This document shows, one piece after another, positions 34,522 to 43,120 of a stretch of DNA of 64,000 nucleotides; position 1 is the first letter of the stretch, and every line of letters begins with the position of its first letter. Position numbers and translations under genes: made by a program. This stretch comes from Dolomitihabitans soli (GTDB lineage: Bacteria; Actinomycetota; Actinomycetes; Streptosporangiales; Streptosporangiaceae), in contig NZ_JAKNTW010000010.1 of assembly GCF_022213955.1 (NCBI RefSeq), forward strand, positions 310,001 to 374,000. Reading direction: 5' to 3'. Under the pieces are notes generated by a model. It was not told where the DNA came from. It saw only the letters and a program-made list of their open reading frames with translations, and did no database searches.

Positions 34522-35913
34522 TTACAGGCGATCCCAGGCCTGGGTGAGAACCGAACGCAGGATCGACTCGATCTCGTCGAACTCCGCGGGGCCGCAGATC
34601 AGTGGCGGCGCGAGCTGGATGACCGGGTCGCCACGGTCGTCCGCCCTGCAGTACAGGCCCGCGTCGAACAGCGCCTTGGACATGAATCCGCGCAGCAGGC
34701 GCTCGGACTCCTCGGCGGTGAAGGTCTCCTTGGTCGTCTTGTCCTTGACGAGCTCGATGCCGTAGAAGTAGCCGGCTCCGCGCACGTCGCCGACGATCGG
34801 CAGGTCGAGCAGCCGTTCCAGGGTGGCGCGGAAGACCGGCTCGTTCTTGGTGACGTGGCCGAGCAGGTCCTCGCGCTCGAAGAGGTCGAGGTTGGCCATG
34901 GCGACCGCGGCGGAGACGGGGTGCCCGCCGAAGGTGTAGCCGTGTGAGAAGGTCTCGTCGCCGTTCTTGAACGGCTCGAACAGCCGCTCGCCGGCGATCA
35001 TCGCGCCCATCGGCGAATAGCCGCTGGTGAGACCCTTCGCACAGGTGATCATGTCGGGGACGTAGTCGAACTTCTCGCCGCCGAACATGGTGCCGAGCCG
35101 GCCGAAGGCGCAGATGACCTCGTCGGAGACGAGCAGCACGTCGTACCGGTCGCAGATCTCGCGCAGCCGCTGGAAGTAGCCGGGCGGCGGCGGGAAGCAG
35201 CCGCCCGCGTTCTGCACCGGCTCGACGAAGACGGCCGCGACGGTGTCGGGTCCCTCCATCTCGATGGCCCTGGCGACCCGGTCGGCGGCCCACCGGCCGT
35301 ACTGCTCCGGGGTCATGCCGGGGACGCCGCTGATCTCGTCGGCCCGGTAGTGGTTGGTGTTGGGCACCCGCACCGAGCCGGGCACCAGCGGCTCGAAGGG
35401 CTGCTTGAACGCCGGGATGCCGGTGATCGACAGCGCTCCGTGCGGGGTGCCGTGGTAGGCGATCTCACGGCTGATGACCTTGTGCTTCGACGGCTTGCCG
35501 ACGGCCTTGAAGTACTGCTTCGCGAGCTTCCAGGCGGTCTCGACGGCCTCGCCGCCGCCGCTGGTGAAGAAGACCCGGTTGAGATCGCCCGGCGTTTGTC
35601 CGGCCAGGCGGGCGGCGAGCTCGGCGGCCTTCGGGTGCGCGTAGGACCAGAGGGGGAAGAACGCGAGCTTCCGGGCCTGCTCGGCGGCGGCCTCCGCGAG
35701 TTCGGCCCGGCCGTGGCCCGCCTGGACCACGAACAGACCGGCGAGGCCGTCGAGGTAGCGCTTGCCGTGGATGTCGTAGATGTAGGCGCCCTCGCCTCGC
35801 ACGATCATCGGCGTGTCGGTGGCGTCGGCGGAGCCGTACCTGGTGAAGTGCAGCCACAGGTGGTCCTGGGCGGCCTTGAGCACCGAGGCCACATCGGTGT
35901 TGTCCTGCGTCAT
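34522..35913 (-). CDS. Class III (omega-amino acid/pyruvate-type) aminotransferase
   Basis: This 463-residue PLP enzyme has FTSGGGEAVETAWKLAKQYF (phosphate-binding region), VFVEPVQNAGGC, LLVSDEVICAFGR (Asp) and the PLP lysine in CAKGLTSGYSPMGA. It belongs to the class III aminotransferases that act on terminal amines such as beta-alanine, GABA or putrescine, often with pyruvate. ATG 35913 is preferred because the mature start MTQDNTDV has GGGAAG upstream; a longer frame extends to 35955. It forms an operon with alanine dehydrogenase. Confidence 0.9.
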   Translation of the reverse strand: MTQDNTDVASVLKAAQDHLWLHFTRYGSADATDTPMIVRGEGAYIYDIHGKRYLDGLAGLFVVQAGHGRAELAEAAAEQARKLAFFPLWSYAHPKAAELAARLAGQTPGDLNRVFFTSGGGEAVETAWKLAKQYFKAVGKPSKHKVISREIAYHGTPHGALSITGIPAFKQPFEPLVPGSVRVPNTNHYRADEISGVPGMTPEQYGRWAADRVARAIEMEGPDTVAAVFVEPVQNAGGCFPPPPGYFQRLREICDRYDVLLVSDEVICAFGRLGTMFGGEKFDYVPDMITCAKGLTSGYSPMGAMIAGERLFEPFKNGDETFSHGYTFGGHPVSAAVAMANLDLFEREDLLGHVTKNEPVFRATLERLLDLPIVGDVRGAGYFYGIELVKDKTTKETFTAEESERLLRGFMSKALFDAGLYCRADDRGDPVIQLAPPLICGPAEFDEIESILRSVLTQAWDRL

Positions 35914-36165
35914 CGCTATCTTCCCTACGTGATCTGGGCTCCTCACAGTCTGCATGCCACGTCAGACGTTGCCAAGTGAAAGCGTGGCAGCAGAGTGCAA
36001 GAACTTCGGATTCCGCTATATCGCACTGTAAACACGACGAAATCCGTGACGAAATTCGAGACGGCTCCAGACCAGGTAACCTTGCCCGCCGGGTGACACA
36101 ACGGAGACACGCCGTACGCCGCCTGTGATCGAATAAGCCGAGATATCAGACCCCCGGGGGAAGAC
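35914..36165. promoter_or_regulatory. Divergent promoter region, aminotransferase / dipeptidase
   Basis: A 252-bp region between the leftward aminotransferase operon and the rightward M20 dipeptidase gene. A/T-rich patches (GCTATATCGCACTGTAAACACG; CGAATAAGCCGAGATATCAG) probably contain the promoters. I found no clear operator palindrome. Confidence 0.45.
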
Positions 36166-37509
36166 GTGACTCCTGATCAGATCGAGGGTGCCGTCGCAGC
36201 GGTCATGCCCCAGGCCGTCGAGGACCTCAAACGACTCGTCGCCATCCCGTCGGTGGCCTTTCCCGGCCACCCGGAGGAGCCCGTGCGCGCCGCCGCCGCG
36301 TTCACCGAGGAACTGCTGCGCAGCACCGGCCTGCCGCACGTGCGCCAGGTGCCCGTCGAGGGCAGCTTCCCCGCCGTCTTCGCCGAGGCCCCCGCGCCGC
36401 CCGGGGCGCCGACCGTGCTGCTCTACGCGCACTACGACGTTCAGCCCGCCGGCGACCCGGCGCTGTGGCGGACGCCGCCGTTCGAGCCGACCCAGGTCGG
36501 CGGTCAGGTGTACGGCAGGGGCGCGGCGGACGACAAGTCGGGCATCATCTCGCACGTCACCGCGCTCCGCGCCTTCCAGGGCCGGTTCCCCGTCGGGATC
36601 AAGGTCCTCATCGAAGGCCAGGAGGAGTACGCGGGCGAGCGCCTGGAGCAGTTCGTCGAGCGGAACCCCGACCTGGTGCGCGCCGACGCGATCGTGGTGG
36701 CCGACACCGGCAACCCGCGGGTGGGCGACCCGTCGGTGACCACGTCGCTGCGCGGCATGGGCGCCTTCACCATCGAGGTCCGCACGTTGAAGGAGTCGCT
36801 GCACAGCGGCCAGTTCGGCGGCGCCGCCCCCGACGCGCTCGCCGCGCTGCTCCGGATGCTCGCCGCGCTGCACTCCGACAACGGCGACCTCCGGGTGCCC
36901 GGCCTGCCCCGGGGCTCCTTCCTGGGCACCGGTCCGTCGGAGGAGGAGTTCCGGGCGACCGCGGGCGTGCTCGACGGGGTGTCCCTCGTCGGCTCCGGCT
37001 CGGTGGCCGACCGGCTCTGGTCCTCCTACGCGATCACCGTGACCGGGCTCGACGTGCCGACGGTCGCCGGTGCGATCAACGCGGTCCAGGCCGTCGCGCG
37101 GGCCCGCATCACCCTCCGGGTGCCTCCCGCGGGCGACCCGAAGAGCACCGTCGACGCCGTGGTCGACTATCTGCGGCAGGTCGCGCCGTGGGGGGTCCAG
37201 GTCTCGGTCGGCGACCTCGTCCTGGGATCGGGTTTCCTCGCCGACGCCGGCGGCCGGGCCCGTTCCGCGCTGAACCGCGCCATGGAGCGCGCCTACGGCC
37301 GCCCGCCGCGCGACATCGGCGCCGGCGGCTCGATCCCGCTGGTGTCCACGCTCGTCAAGCAGTTCCCGGCCGCCGAGATCCTGCTCTTCGGCGCCGAGGA
37401 CGACGACGCGGCGATCCACGCCCCCAACGAGCGGGTCGACCTGGAGGAGCTCCGCCGTACGGCCACCGCCGAGGCCCACTTCCTCCAGGAGTACGGCACG
37501 CAGCCCTGA
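36166..37509 (+). CDS. M20 family dipeptidase
   Basis: This 447-residue zinc aminoacyl-hydrolase shows the metal ligands in order: His and Asp in LYAHYDVQPAGD (~85-97), Asp in GRGAADDKSG (~120), Glu pair in EGQEEYAGE (~150), Asp in VADTGNP and His in DDDAAIHAPNE (~428). The central lid/dimerisation domain lies at ~185-320. It would release amino acids from dipeptides in the cytoplasm. GTG 36166 is the start, preceded by GGGGGAAG. Confidence 0.93.
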   Translation: MTPDQIEGAVAAVMPQAVEDLKRLVAIPSVAFPGHPEEPVRAAAAFTEELLRSTGLPHVRQVPVEGSFPAVFAEAPAPPGAPTVLLYAHYDVQPAGDPALWRTPPFEPTQVGGQVYGRGAADDKSGIISHVTALRAFQGRFPVGIKVLIEGQEEYAGERLEQFVERNPDLVRADAIVVADTGNPRVGDPSVTTSLRGMGAFTIEVRTLKESLHSGQFGGAAPDALAALLRMLAALHSDNGDLRVPGLPRGSFLGTGPSEEEFRATAGVLDGVSLVGSGSVADRLWSSYAITVTGLDVPTVAGAINAVQAVARARITLRVPPAGDPKSTVDAVVDYLRQVAPWGVQVSVGDLVLGSGFLADAGGRARSALNRAMERAYGRPPRDIGAGGSIPLVSTLVKQFPAAEILLFGAEDDDAAIHAPNERVDLEELRRTATAEAHFLQEYGTQP

Positions 37510-37533
37510 CACTCCGCCCCGTGAGATTCGGTG

Positions 37534-37562
37534 CCGCCCCCGCGCTCGCCGCCCGGGGGCGG
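37534..37562 (+). terminator. GC hairpin after the dipeptidase gene
   Basis: CCGCCCCCG (37534-37542) pairs with CGGGGGCGG (37554-37562) across an 11-nt loop, 25 bp after the dipeptidase stop. There is no T-run, as is common for actinomycete terminators. Confidence 0.5.
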
Positions 37563-37622
37563 TGCCATATCCAGGGCCGGCGCGCCTTGTCACACGCGGT
37601 GTAACGGCGGATCGTCTGGTCT

Positions 37623-38132
37623 ATGCGTCCCCGTTCATGGCGCGACCGGAGGAAGAGTCTCATAGACCGGATTGACGCACTTCTTCCCCATGCCGCCTTC
37701 CTTCTCGGCTGTCTGGTCTTGTTGCTGATTTTTCACGGGTGCACTCTCCTCTTGGAGGGGCGGGAATGGGATCCGCGCCTTAGCGACGTGTCATGCGAGG
37801 ACGTGGAGGACACGTGGCCGATCGAGATCGGGCACGGCCTGCACACGCCCTCGTGCGTCGACACGACGATCGGCCGCTACGCGTTCGCCAACCGGCTGAG
37901 CGACTACCCGATTCACGTCTGCCTCGGCTCGGGCAGGCGATGTGAGGACGGGCACGGGGTCACCGCCATCACGATCCCCCACGGCGAGGAGGCGGCGATC
38001 GTGGTGCCCCTCAGAGAGGGCTGGCTCTGGGCCCAGGCCCCGCGCAACTACCCCATCACTGTGTACGCCGATCCCGCCGCCGACCTTCCCGTGATCGACC
38101 TGGTCATACGATCGGTGCCGCCTTCCGACTAG
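37623..38132 (+). CDS. Hypothetical membrane-anchored protein
   Basis: 169 residues with one N-terminal membrane helix (HAAFLLGCLVLLLIFHGCTLLL) and an extracytoplasmic domain with five cysteines (VSCEDVED, TPSCVDTT, VCLGSGRRCEDG) and a beta-rich C-terminus. No family recognised. It lies upstream of the binding-protein/VWA operon but in a separate intergenic setting of 93 bp, so its association with that operon is unclear. Confidence 0.6.
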   Translation: MRPRSWRDRRKSLIDRIDALLPHAAFLLGCLVLLLIFHGCTLLLEGREWDPRLSDVSCEDVEDTWPIEIGHGLHTPSCVDTTIGRYAFANRLSDYPIHVCLGSGRRCEDGHGVTAITIPHGEEAAIVVPLREGWLWAQAPRNYPITVYADPAADLPVIDLVIRSVPPSD

Positions 38133-38225
38133 CGCGCCCACCGTGGCGTCGACAAATGGCTCGGCGAATCAACGCTCCGACCTAATCCCTTGTCTCCCTG
38201 TATCCGCACTACTTACGATCTTTTT

Positions 38226-40016
38226 GTGGCATACCCTTCGGGACGACCGCGTCGATTATTGCCATTCGTGCTCGCCGCAATTATCGCGGCCGGGCTCGTC
38301 TACGGCCTCTATCTCTTCACCAGACCCGAACCCGGTCCGGTTTCGGCGTGTTCGGGGCAGGGCGTTCAGATTATGATGGCGTCCTCTCAGGACAAGGTGG
38401 GGCTGCTGCGCGAGGCCGCGGCCAAGTACAACGGACGGGCCGTCGGCGGGAAGTGCGCCGAGGTGACGGTCACGTCGATGAACTCGGGCACCGTGATGCG
38501 AACGCTGAGCCGGGGCTGGAACGAGCAGACGGACGGCCCCCGCCCCGACGTGTGGGCCCCCGCGGCCTCCGCCTGGGTGACGCTGCTCCGCCTCCAGTCG
38601 GCCACCGCCGACGGCACCCTGCCCGTGGCGGAGGGCGATCCGGTGCCCATCATGACCTCGGCCCTCACCATCGCCATGCCCCGCCCGATGGCCGAGGCGC
38701 TGGGCTGGCCGGACAAGGCGATCGGCTGGGCCGACCTCGCCGAACTGGCCGCCGACCCCAAGGGCTGGGCCCGGTTCGGCCATCCCGAGTGGGGCGTGTT
38801 CAAGCTCGGCAAGACCAACCCGAACTTCTCCACCTCAGGGCTGAACGCCACCATCGGCGCCTACTTCGCCGCGACCGGCACCACCTCGGACCTGACCACC
38901 CGTGACATCGACAAGCCCGAGGTCCGCTCATTCGTCAAGAACGTGGAGCAGTCGATCGTCCACTACGGCGACATCTCGCTGACCTTCCTGGCCAACCTGC
39001 AACGCGCCGACGAGAAGGGCGCGGCCATGAAATACATCTCCGCCGTCACGGTCGAGGAGAACTCGGTCACCGACTACAACCGGGGCAACCCCAGCGGCGA
39101 CCCGGCGACTCTCGGCAAGCACGCCCCGCCGAGCACCCCGCTCGCCGCGATCTACCCCAAAGAGGGCACCCTCCAGTCCGACCATCCCTTCGTCCCGCTG
39201 ACCTGGATGGACCCGGCGAAGAAGGCCGTCGCCGACGACTTCCTCCGTTACCTCCACTCCCCGCCCGTGCAGGCCGGCTTCCAGGCGTACGGCTACCGCG
39301 ACCACCAGGGCAAGGCCGGGCCGCTGGCCAAACTGGAGTACGGCGTGCCGCCCGAGGTGAAGGTCACCACCTTGCACCCGCCCGCGCCCGCCGTACTGGA
39401 GAAGGTGCTGCAGAGCTGGTCGGAGCTTCGTAAGAAGGCCAACGTGCTGCTGGTCATCGACAAGTCGGGCTCCATGGAGGAGGACGTGGCGGGCACCGGC
39501 GAGACCCGGCTCGAACTCGCGAAGAAGGCGGCGATCAACGCGTTGCCGCAGTTCCGGGCGACCGACGAGGTGGGGCTGTGGGCGTTCTCGACCGAGCAGA
39601 ACGGTGATCTCGACCATCGGGAGCTGGTCCCCGTCGGGCCGGTGTCGAGCGTCGGGCCCGCGTTGAGGCAGCAGATCAGCGATCTGGTCCCGGACGGCGG
39701 CACCGGGTTGTACAACACGGCGCTGGCCGCGTTCGAGACGATGAAGGCCGCCCGTGACCCCGACGCCATCAACGCCGTGGTGTTCCTGACCGACGGCAAG
39801 AACGAGAGACCCGGCGGGATCGACCTGGACAACCTGCTCGGCAAGCTCCGGACGACCGGCGAGGCGAGCGTCCGGCTGTTCACGATCGGCTACGGCGACG
39901 ACGCCGACCAGGGCACCCTGAAACAGATCGCCGAGGCGACGGAAGGGGCCAACTACGACTCCTCCCGGCCCGACGCCATCGACCAGGTGTTCACCTCAGT
40001 GATTTCCAACTTCTGA
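38226..40016 (+). CDS. Periplasmic-binding-protein / von Willebrand factor A fusion
   Basis: ~596 residues. An N-terminal membrane anchor (LLPFVLAAIIAAGLVYGLYLF) is followed by a class-2 solute-binding domain (~40-390: MMASSQDKVGLLREAAAKYN, RPDVWAPAAS, HPFVPLTWMDP) and a C-terminal VWA domain (~400-590) with an intact MIDAS DKSGS motif and downstream Thr/Asp (TDGKNE). The binding domain is of the sulfate/molybdate-like type. Together with the next two genes it forms an operon; the stop TGA shares its A with the next ATG. GTG 38226 is preferred over an upstream TTG. Ligand unknown. Confidence 0.85.
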   Translation: MAYPSGRPRRLLPFVLAAIIAAGLVYGLYLFTRPEPGPVSACSGQGVQIMMASSQDKVGLLREAAAKYNGRAVGGKCAEVTVTSMNSGTVMRTLSRGWNEQTDGPRPDVWAPAASAWVTLLRLQSATADGTLPVAEGDPVPIMTSALTIAMPRPMAEALGWPDKAIGWADLAELAADPKGWARFGHPEWGVFKLGKTNPNFSTSGLNATIGAYFAATGTTSDLTTRDIDKPEVRSFVKNVEQSIVHYGDISLTFLANLQRADEKGAAMKYISAVTVEENSVTDYNRGNPSGDPATLGKHAPPSTPLAAIYPKEGTLQSDHPFVPLTWMDPAKKAVADDFLRYLHSPPVQAGFQAYGYRDHQGKAGPLAKLEYGVPPEVKVTTLHPPAPAVLEKVLQSWSELRKKANVLLVIDKSGSMEEDVAGTGETRLELAKKAAINALPQFRATDEVGLWAFSTEQNGDLDHRELVPVGPVSSVGPALRQQISDLVPDGGTGLYNTALAAFETMKAARDPDAINAVVFLTDGKNERPGGIDLDNLLGKLRTTGEASVRLFTIGYGDDADQGTLKQIAEATEGANYDSSRPDAIDQVFTSVISNF

Positions 40017-40708
40017 TGGGCCGTTTCCGCGAGGAGTTGCGCAACCCGTGGGGACTGCTGCTCGGCGCGACCGCGGGCGGCGCCGCCTGGGTCGTCAGCG
40101 CGCATCCGGTCGCCGCCGGGGTGGTCGGCGTCGCCGCCTGGTTGTCGAAGGCGGCCATCGAGACCTTCCAGCGGCGCGGCGAGCCGCAGGTGGCCGCGGG
40201 CAGCCCGGAGGCCCGCTGGCTGGCCAGGGCGGACACGGCGGCGCGCGGGTTCGCCGAGCTGGACCGTTCGCTGCCGCTGGCGGCGCAGGTGACGGACACG
40301 ATGGCCGTGATCCACCGCCTGGCGGGGCAGGCGACGCGCGCCGGCCGTACGCTCGCGGGCTTCGACCTCGCCTTCCTGATGGCCGAGCAGGCGCGGCTCG
40401 CCAGGGAACGCGAGCACGCCACCCCCGAGGTCGCCGTGGAGCTGGAGCGGTCGATGGCCTCGCTGACCACGCAGCACGAGGTCTACGACCGGTTGCACGC
40501 CGCCCGGGTGCGGGTGCTCGCCCGGCTGGAATCCAGCACCCTGGGGCTGGAGAGCCTGCTCGCCCGAGCCGTCGAACTGTCGGCCCTGTCCGCGGCGGGA
40601 CCGCTGGAGGGCGCCGCCGCCCTGGACGAGCTGTCCGATGTGCTCGAAGGCATCCGGCGGGGGATGGCGGAGCTGGAAGAGATCACCAGGCGCACGCTGG
40701 ACCGATGA
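40016..40708 (+). CDS. Uncharacterised helical protein between VWA fusion and PspA
   Basis: 230 residues, mostly alpha-helical, with one hydrophobic segment near the N-terminus (WGLLLGATAGGAAWVVSAHP, VAAGVVGVAAWL) and long amphipathic helices after it (AARGFAELDRSLPLAAQV; TTQHEVYDRLHAARVRVLARL). ATG 40016 overlaps the stop of the VWA gene, and PspA starts 9 bp after its own stop, so it is certainly part of this operon. I do not recognise a named family. It is a plausible link between the VWA sensor and PspA. Confidence 0.7.
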   Translation: MGRFREELRNPWGLLLGATAGGAAWVVSAHPVAAGVVGVAAWLSKAAIETFQRRGEPQVAAGSPEARWLARADTAARGFAELDRSLPLAAQVTDTMAVIHRLAGQATRAGRTLAGFDLAFLMAEQARLAREREHATPEVAVELERSMASLTTQHEVYDRLHAARVRVLARLESSTLGLESLLARAVELSALSAAGPLEGAAALDELSDVLEGIRRGMAELEEITRRTLDR

Positions 40709-40717
40709 GGAGTCTCC

Positions 40718-41455
40718 ATGTTCAAGGTGATCCACCGGACCTGGCGCTATCTGGTCGCCGCGTTGTCGGGCCGGCTGGAGGCGCGGAAGGACCCGGCCGT
40801 GCAGCTCGAACAGGCGATCCAGGAGGCCAAGGAGCAGCATCGGCTGCTGACCCAGCAGGCCGCCGCCGTGATCGGGCACGAGCACGAGCTGGGGATGAAG
40901 TACGCGCGTGCCGTCGAGGAGGCCGAGAAGCTCCAGGACAACGCCCGGCAGGCCGTACTGCTGGCCGAGCAGGCCAGGGCGGCGGACGACGAGAAGCGTG
41001 CGCGGTCCTTCGAGGACTCCGCCCAGGCGTTCGCCACCCGGCTGGTCGCCGCCGAGGACACGATGCGTGACCTCGCCGGCATGCTCGAACGGGCCCGCGA
41101 GACCTCCGCCCAGGCCCGTACCTCCGTCGAGACCAACGCGCTGATGCTCCAGCGCAAGCTGGCCGAGCGGATGCGGCTGCTCTCCCAGCTCGACCAGGCC
41201 AAGATGCAGGAGCGCTACAACAAGGTGACCGGCGACCTGACCGGCCTCTCCCCCTCGACCGGCACCCCCACCCTCGACGAGGTCCGCGAGAAGATCGAGG
41301 TCCGGTACGCCCGCGCGCTGGGCGAGGCCGAGATCAACGCGGGCTCGGTCGAGGCCCGGATGATCGAGGTCGAACGCGCCACCCTCGACACCCAGGGCGC
41401 TGCCCGTCTCGAAAAGATCAAGAACGACCTGAAGGCCGTGCCCGAGGAATCCTGA
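40718..41455 (+). CDS. pspA: PspA/IM30 family protein
   Basis: This 245-residue coiled-coil protein maintains the inner-membrane surface under stress and binds phosphoinositide-like or acidic lipids. The N-terminal amphipathic helix (FKVIHRTWRYLVAAL), long heptad helices (~40-200) and the C-terminal acidic part are typical. The AGGAG at 40707-40711 precedes ATG 40718. In this operon it follows a VWA sensor-type protein, suggesting a membrane-stress module. Confidence 0.9.
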   Translation: MFKVIHRTWRYLVAALSGRLEARKDPAVQLEQAIQEAKEQHRLLTQQAAAVIGHEHELGMKYARAVEEAEKLQDNARQAVLLAEQARAADDEKRARSFEDSAQAFATRLVAAEDTMRDLAGMLERARETSAQARTSVETNALMLQRKLAERMRLLSQLDQAKMQERYNKVTGDLTGLSPSTGTPTLDEVREKIEVRYARALGEAEINAGSVEARMIEVERATLDTQGAARLEKIKNDLKAVPEES

Positions 41456-41482
41456 CCAACGATCCGCACACCCGTCCCGGCG

Positions 41483-42007
41483 TCAGCGGACCGGCAGGTC
41501 GTAGACGCGGCGGACGCTGCTGCCGAGGACCGAGAGGTCGGCGCCGTAGACGTGCAGCGAGACGCCGGTCTCGGGGCTGGTGTTCTTGACCTTGTGGATG
41601 TCTCCGGGCGGCGCGAAGCCGCTGACGTCGCCCGGGCCGTTGGCGACGCGGTCGATCTCGACGAGGTGGTCGCCGTCGAGGCGGTAGAGGGTCTCGTACT
41701 CCACCCCGCTCAGTACGCCGAAGGCGCACCAGGAGACGTGGTCGTGGATCACGGTCTCCTGCCCCCGGCGCCACACGACGGCGGCGATGGAGAAGGTGCT
41801 CTCAGCGTGCAGGACGAGTGAGACATAGCCGTCGGGACTCCCCTGGCGTTCCTCGGCGGTGAGGATGCCGGGGTTGAACCGGCGGCCCCTGACCAGCTCG
41901 GCGACCTCGTGGGCTGTTTCCTCAGGAGCCAGGCCCTGACCGATCACGATGCGGATGGTCTCCACGAGACCGGTCAGTCCTGGGCGGGTGAGCGTCGTGG
42001 TGTCCAT
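41483..42007 (-). CDS. Cysteine dioxygenase family protein
   Basis: This 174-residue cupin-fold non-haem iron dioxygenase would oxidise cysteine or a related thiol to a sulfinate. The three-His iron site is suggested by VIHDHVSWC (~95-103) and GDIHKVKN (~146-153). The Cys of HDHVSWC occupies the position of the thioether-forming Cys in some CDOs. It is divergent from a LysR gene across 75 bp, which probably regulates it. Confidence 0.86.
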   Translation of the reverse strand: MDTTTLTRPGLTGLVETIRIVIGQGLAPEETAHEVAELVRGRRFNPGILTAEERQGSPDGYVSLVLHAESTFSIAAVVWRRGQETVIHDHVSWCAFGVLSGVEYETLYRLDGDHLVEIDRVANGPGDVSGFAPPGDIHKVKNTSPETGVSLHVYGADLSVLGSSVRRVYDLPVR

Positions 42008-42082
42008 GACTCCAGCGTCACGCCACGTTACCCATCACGACAAATGCCTAAGTTCAGGATATTTCATAGATACCGTTGATAC

Positions 42083-42958
42083 ATGTTGGATGTAGTGCGG
42101 CTACGCGTCCTCGTGGCGGTGGCCAGGAACCGGTCGGTGACGGCGGCGGCCCGCGAGTTGCACTACTCGCAACCCTCGGTCAGTCACCATCTGGCCCGCC
42201 TGGAGGCCGAGACGGGCGCGAAACTGGTCCAGCGGGCGGGACGGGGCATCCGGCTCACCGAGGCGGGCAAACTGCTCGCCGAACGGGCCACCGAGATCAT
42301 CGGCCGGCTCGACACCGCGGAGCAGGAACTGGCCGCCCACGTCGGCCTCAGATCCGGCCGCGTACGGCTGGCCGCGTTCCCCTCGGCGCTCGGCACCTTC
42401 GTCCCCGGCGCGGCCGTACTGCTGGCCGGGGAGCACCCCGGGCTGGCGCTGGAGTTGTCGGAGGCCGAGCCCCCGGAGGCGCTGCGCATGCTCAGGGCCG
42501 GTTACGTGGACGTCGCGGTGATCTTCCGCTACGACGAGACGGCCCCGGAGGAGAACGGCATCCGCCTCACCCACCTCCTCGACGACCCCAGCCACCTGAT
42601 CACCCCGCCCGGACACGCCCCCGGAGACCTCGCGGCCCACGCGGCCGAACGGTGGATCGGCGGCTGCGACCGTTGCCGGAGCCACCTGCTCGACCTGTGC
42701 GAGGAGGCGGGCTTCGAACCGTCCGTCGCCTACACGACCGACGATTACGTGGCGGTCCAGGCGATGGTCGCGGCCGGCCTGGGGGTCACCGTCCTGCCCG
42801 GCCTGGCCCTCGCCGCCCACCGCCACCCCGACGTCCTCAGCACCGAACTGCCCGGCGGATCCCGCCACATCCTGGCCGCCGCCTACGGCGACCCGCCCGA
42901 TCCCCCCGCCACCACCGCCCTGCTGACCGCCCTCCGCAAAGCCGCCAACGACTTGTGA
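42083..42958 (+). CDS. LysR family transcriptional regulator
   Basis: 291 residues: N-terminal helix-turn-helix (VTAAARELHYSQPSVSHHLARLEAE, residues 14-38), then a LysR substrate-binding domain with the usual two-lobe pattern (GRVRLAAFPSALGTFVPGA; GLGVTVLPGLALAA). Divergent from the thiol dioxygenase gene across 75 bp of A/T-richer DNA (TTCAGGATATTTCATAGATACC), the usual architecture for a LysR-regulated target. Confidence 0.92.
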   Translation: MLDVVRLRVLVAVARNRSVTAAARELHYSQPSVSHHLARLEAETGAKLVQRAGRGIRLTEAGKLLAERATEIIGRLDTAEQELAAHVGLRSGRVRLAAFPSALGTFVPGAAVLLAGEHPGLALELSEAEPPEALRMLRAGYVDVAVIFRYDETAPEENGIRLTHLLDDPSHLITPPGHAPGDLAAHAAERWIGGCDRCRSHLLDLCEEAGFEPSVAYTTDDYVAVQAMVAAGLGVTVLPGLALAAHRHPDVLSTELPGGSRHILAAAYGDPPDPPATTALLTALRKAANDL

Positions 42959-43039
42959 CCGCGCTGGGCGGTAGTGACCAGATTCAGCATCGCCGTCGAG
43001 TGCCAGATCGACCGAGGATGGACTGTGATTGTTGAGATT

Positions 43040-43067
43040 GCCGGTTCGAATCCGGCCGGGCCCTCCA
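43040..43067 (+). pseudogene. tRNA 3' fragment (T-arm and acceptor 3' strand)
   Basis: GCCGG-TTCGAAT-CCGGC forms a perfect T-arm (43040-43056), followed by acceptor strand CGGGCCC (43057-43063), a T discriminator and CCA (43065-43067). Upstream sequence has no D-arm or anticodon arm that completes a cloverleaf, so only the 3' third is present. Such tRNA 3' ends are typical attachment-site remnants of integrating elements. Confidence 0.6.
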
Positions 43068-43070
43068 CGC

Positions 43071-43084
43071 GGGCCCGTGGCTCA
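43071..43084 (+). pseudogene. tRNA 5' fragment cut by the IS element
   Basis: GGGCCCGTGGCTCA is a standard tRNA 5' end (7-bp acceptor strand GGGCCCG, then TG and D-stem GCTC). The IS200/IS605 element begins at 43085. On the far side at 44933, ATGACAGAGC supplies a matching D-stem strand GAGC, so the element appears to sit in the D-arm of a tRNA-like sequence. No anticodon arm can be recognised beyond it. Confidence 0.45.
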
Positions 43085-43120
43085 GTGACTCCTCCCCCCC
43101 GTAAACGAGGTGGCTTCTCG

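Noticed and set aside
33118-34947. Plus-strand open frame opposite alanine dehydrogenase
   Set aside because: Antisense shadow with no family resemblance; the alanine dehydrogenase motifs on the minus strand are decisive.
42883-43068. Minus-strand frame beginning MEGPAGFEPAIS
   Set aside because: This is the familiar spurious translation of the complement of a tRNA T-arm and acceptor; it is not a protein gene.
43040-43090. Circularly permuted tRNA (3' part before 5' part)
   Set aside because: The two parts have matching acceptor strands and a short spacer, but neither side supplies an anticodon arm with U33 and a 5-bp stem, and bacteria are not known to have permuted tRNAs. Tandem tRNA remnants or an attachment site are simpler.
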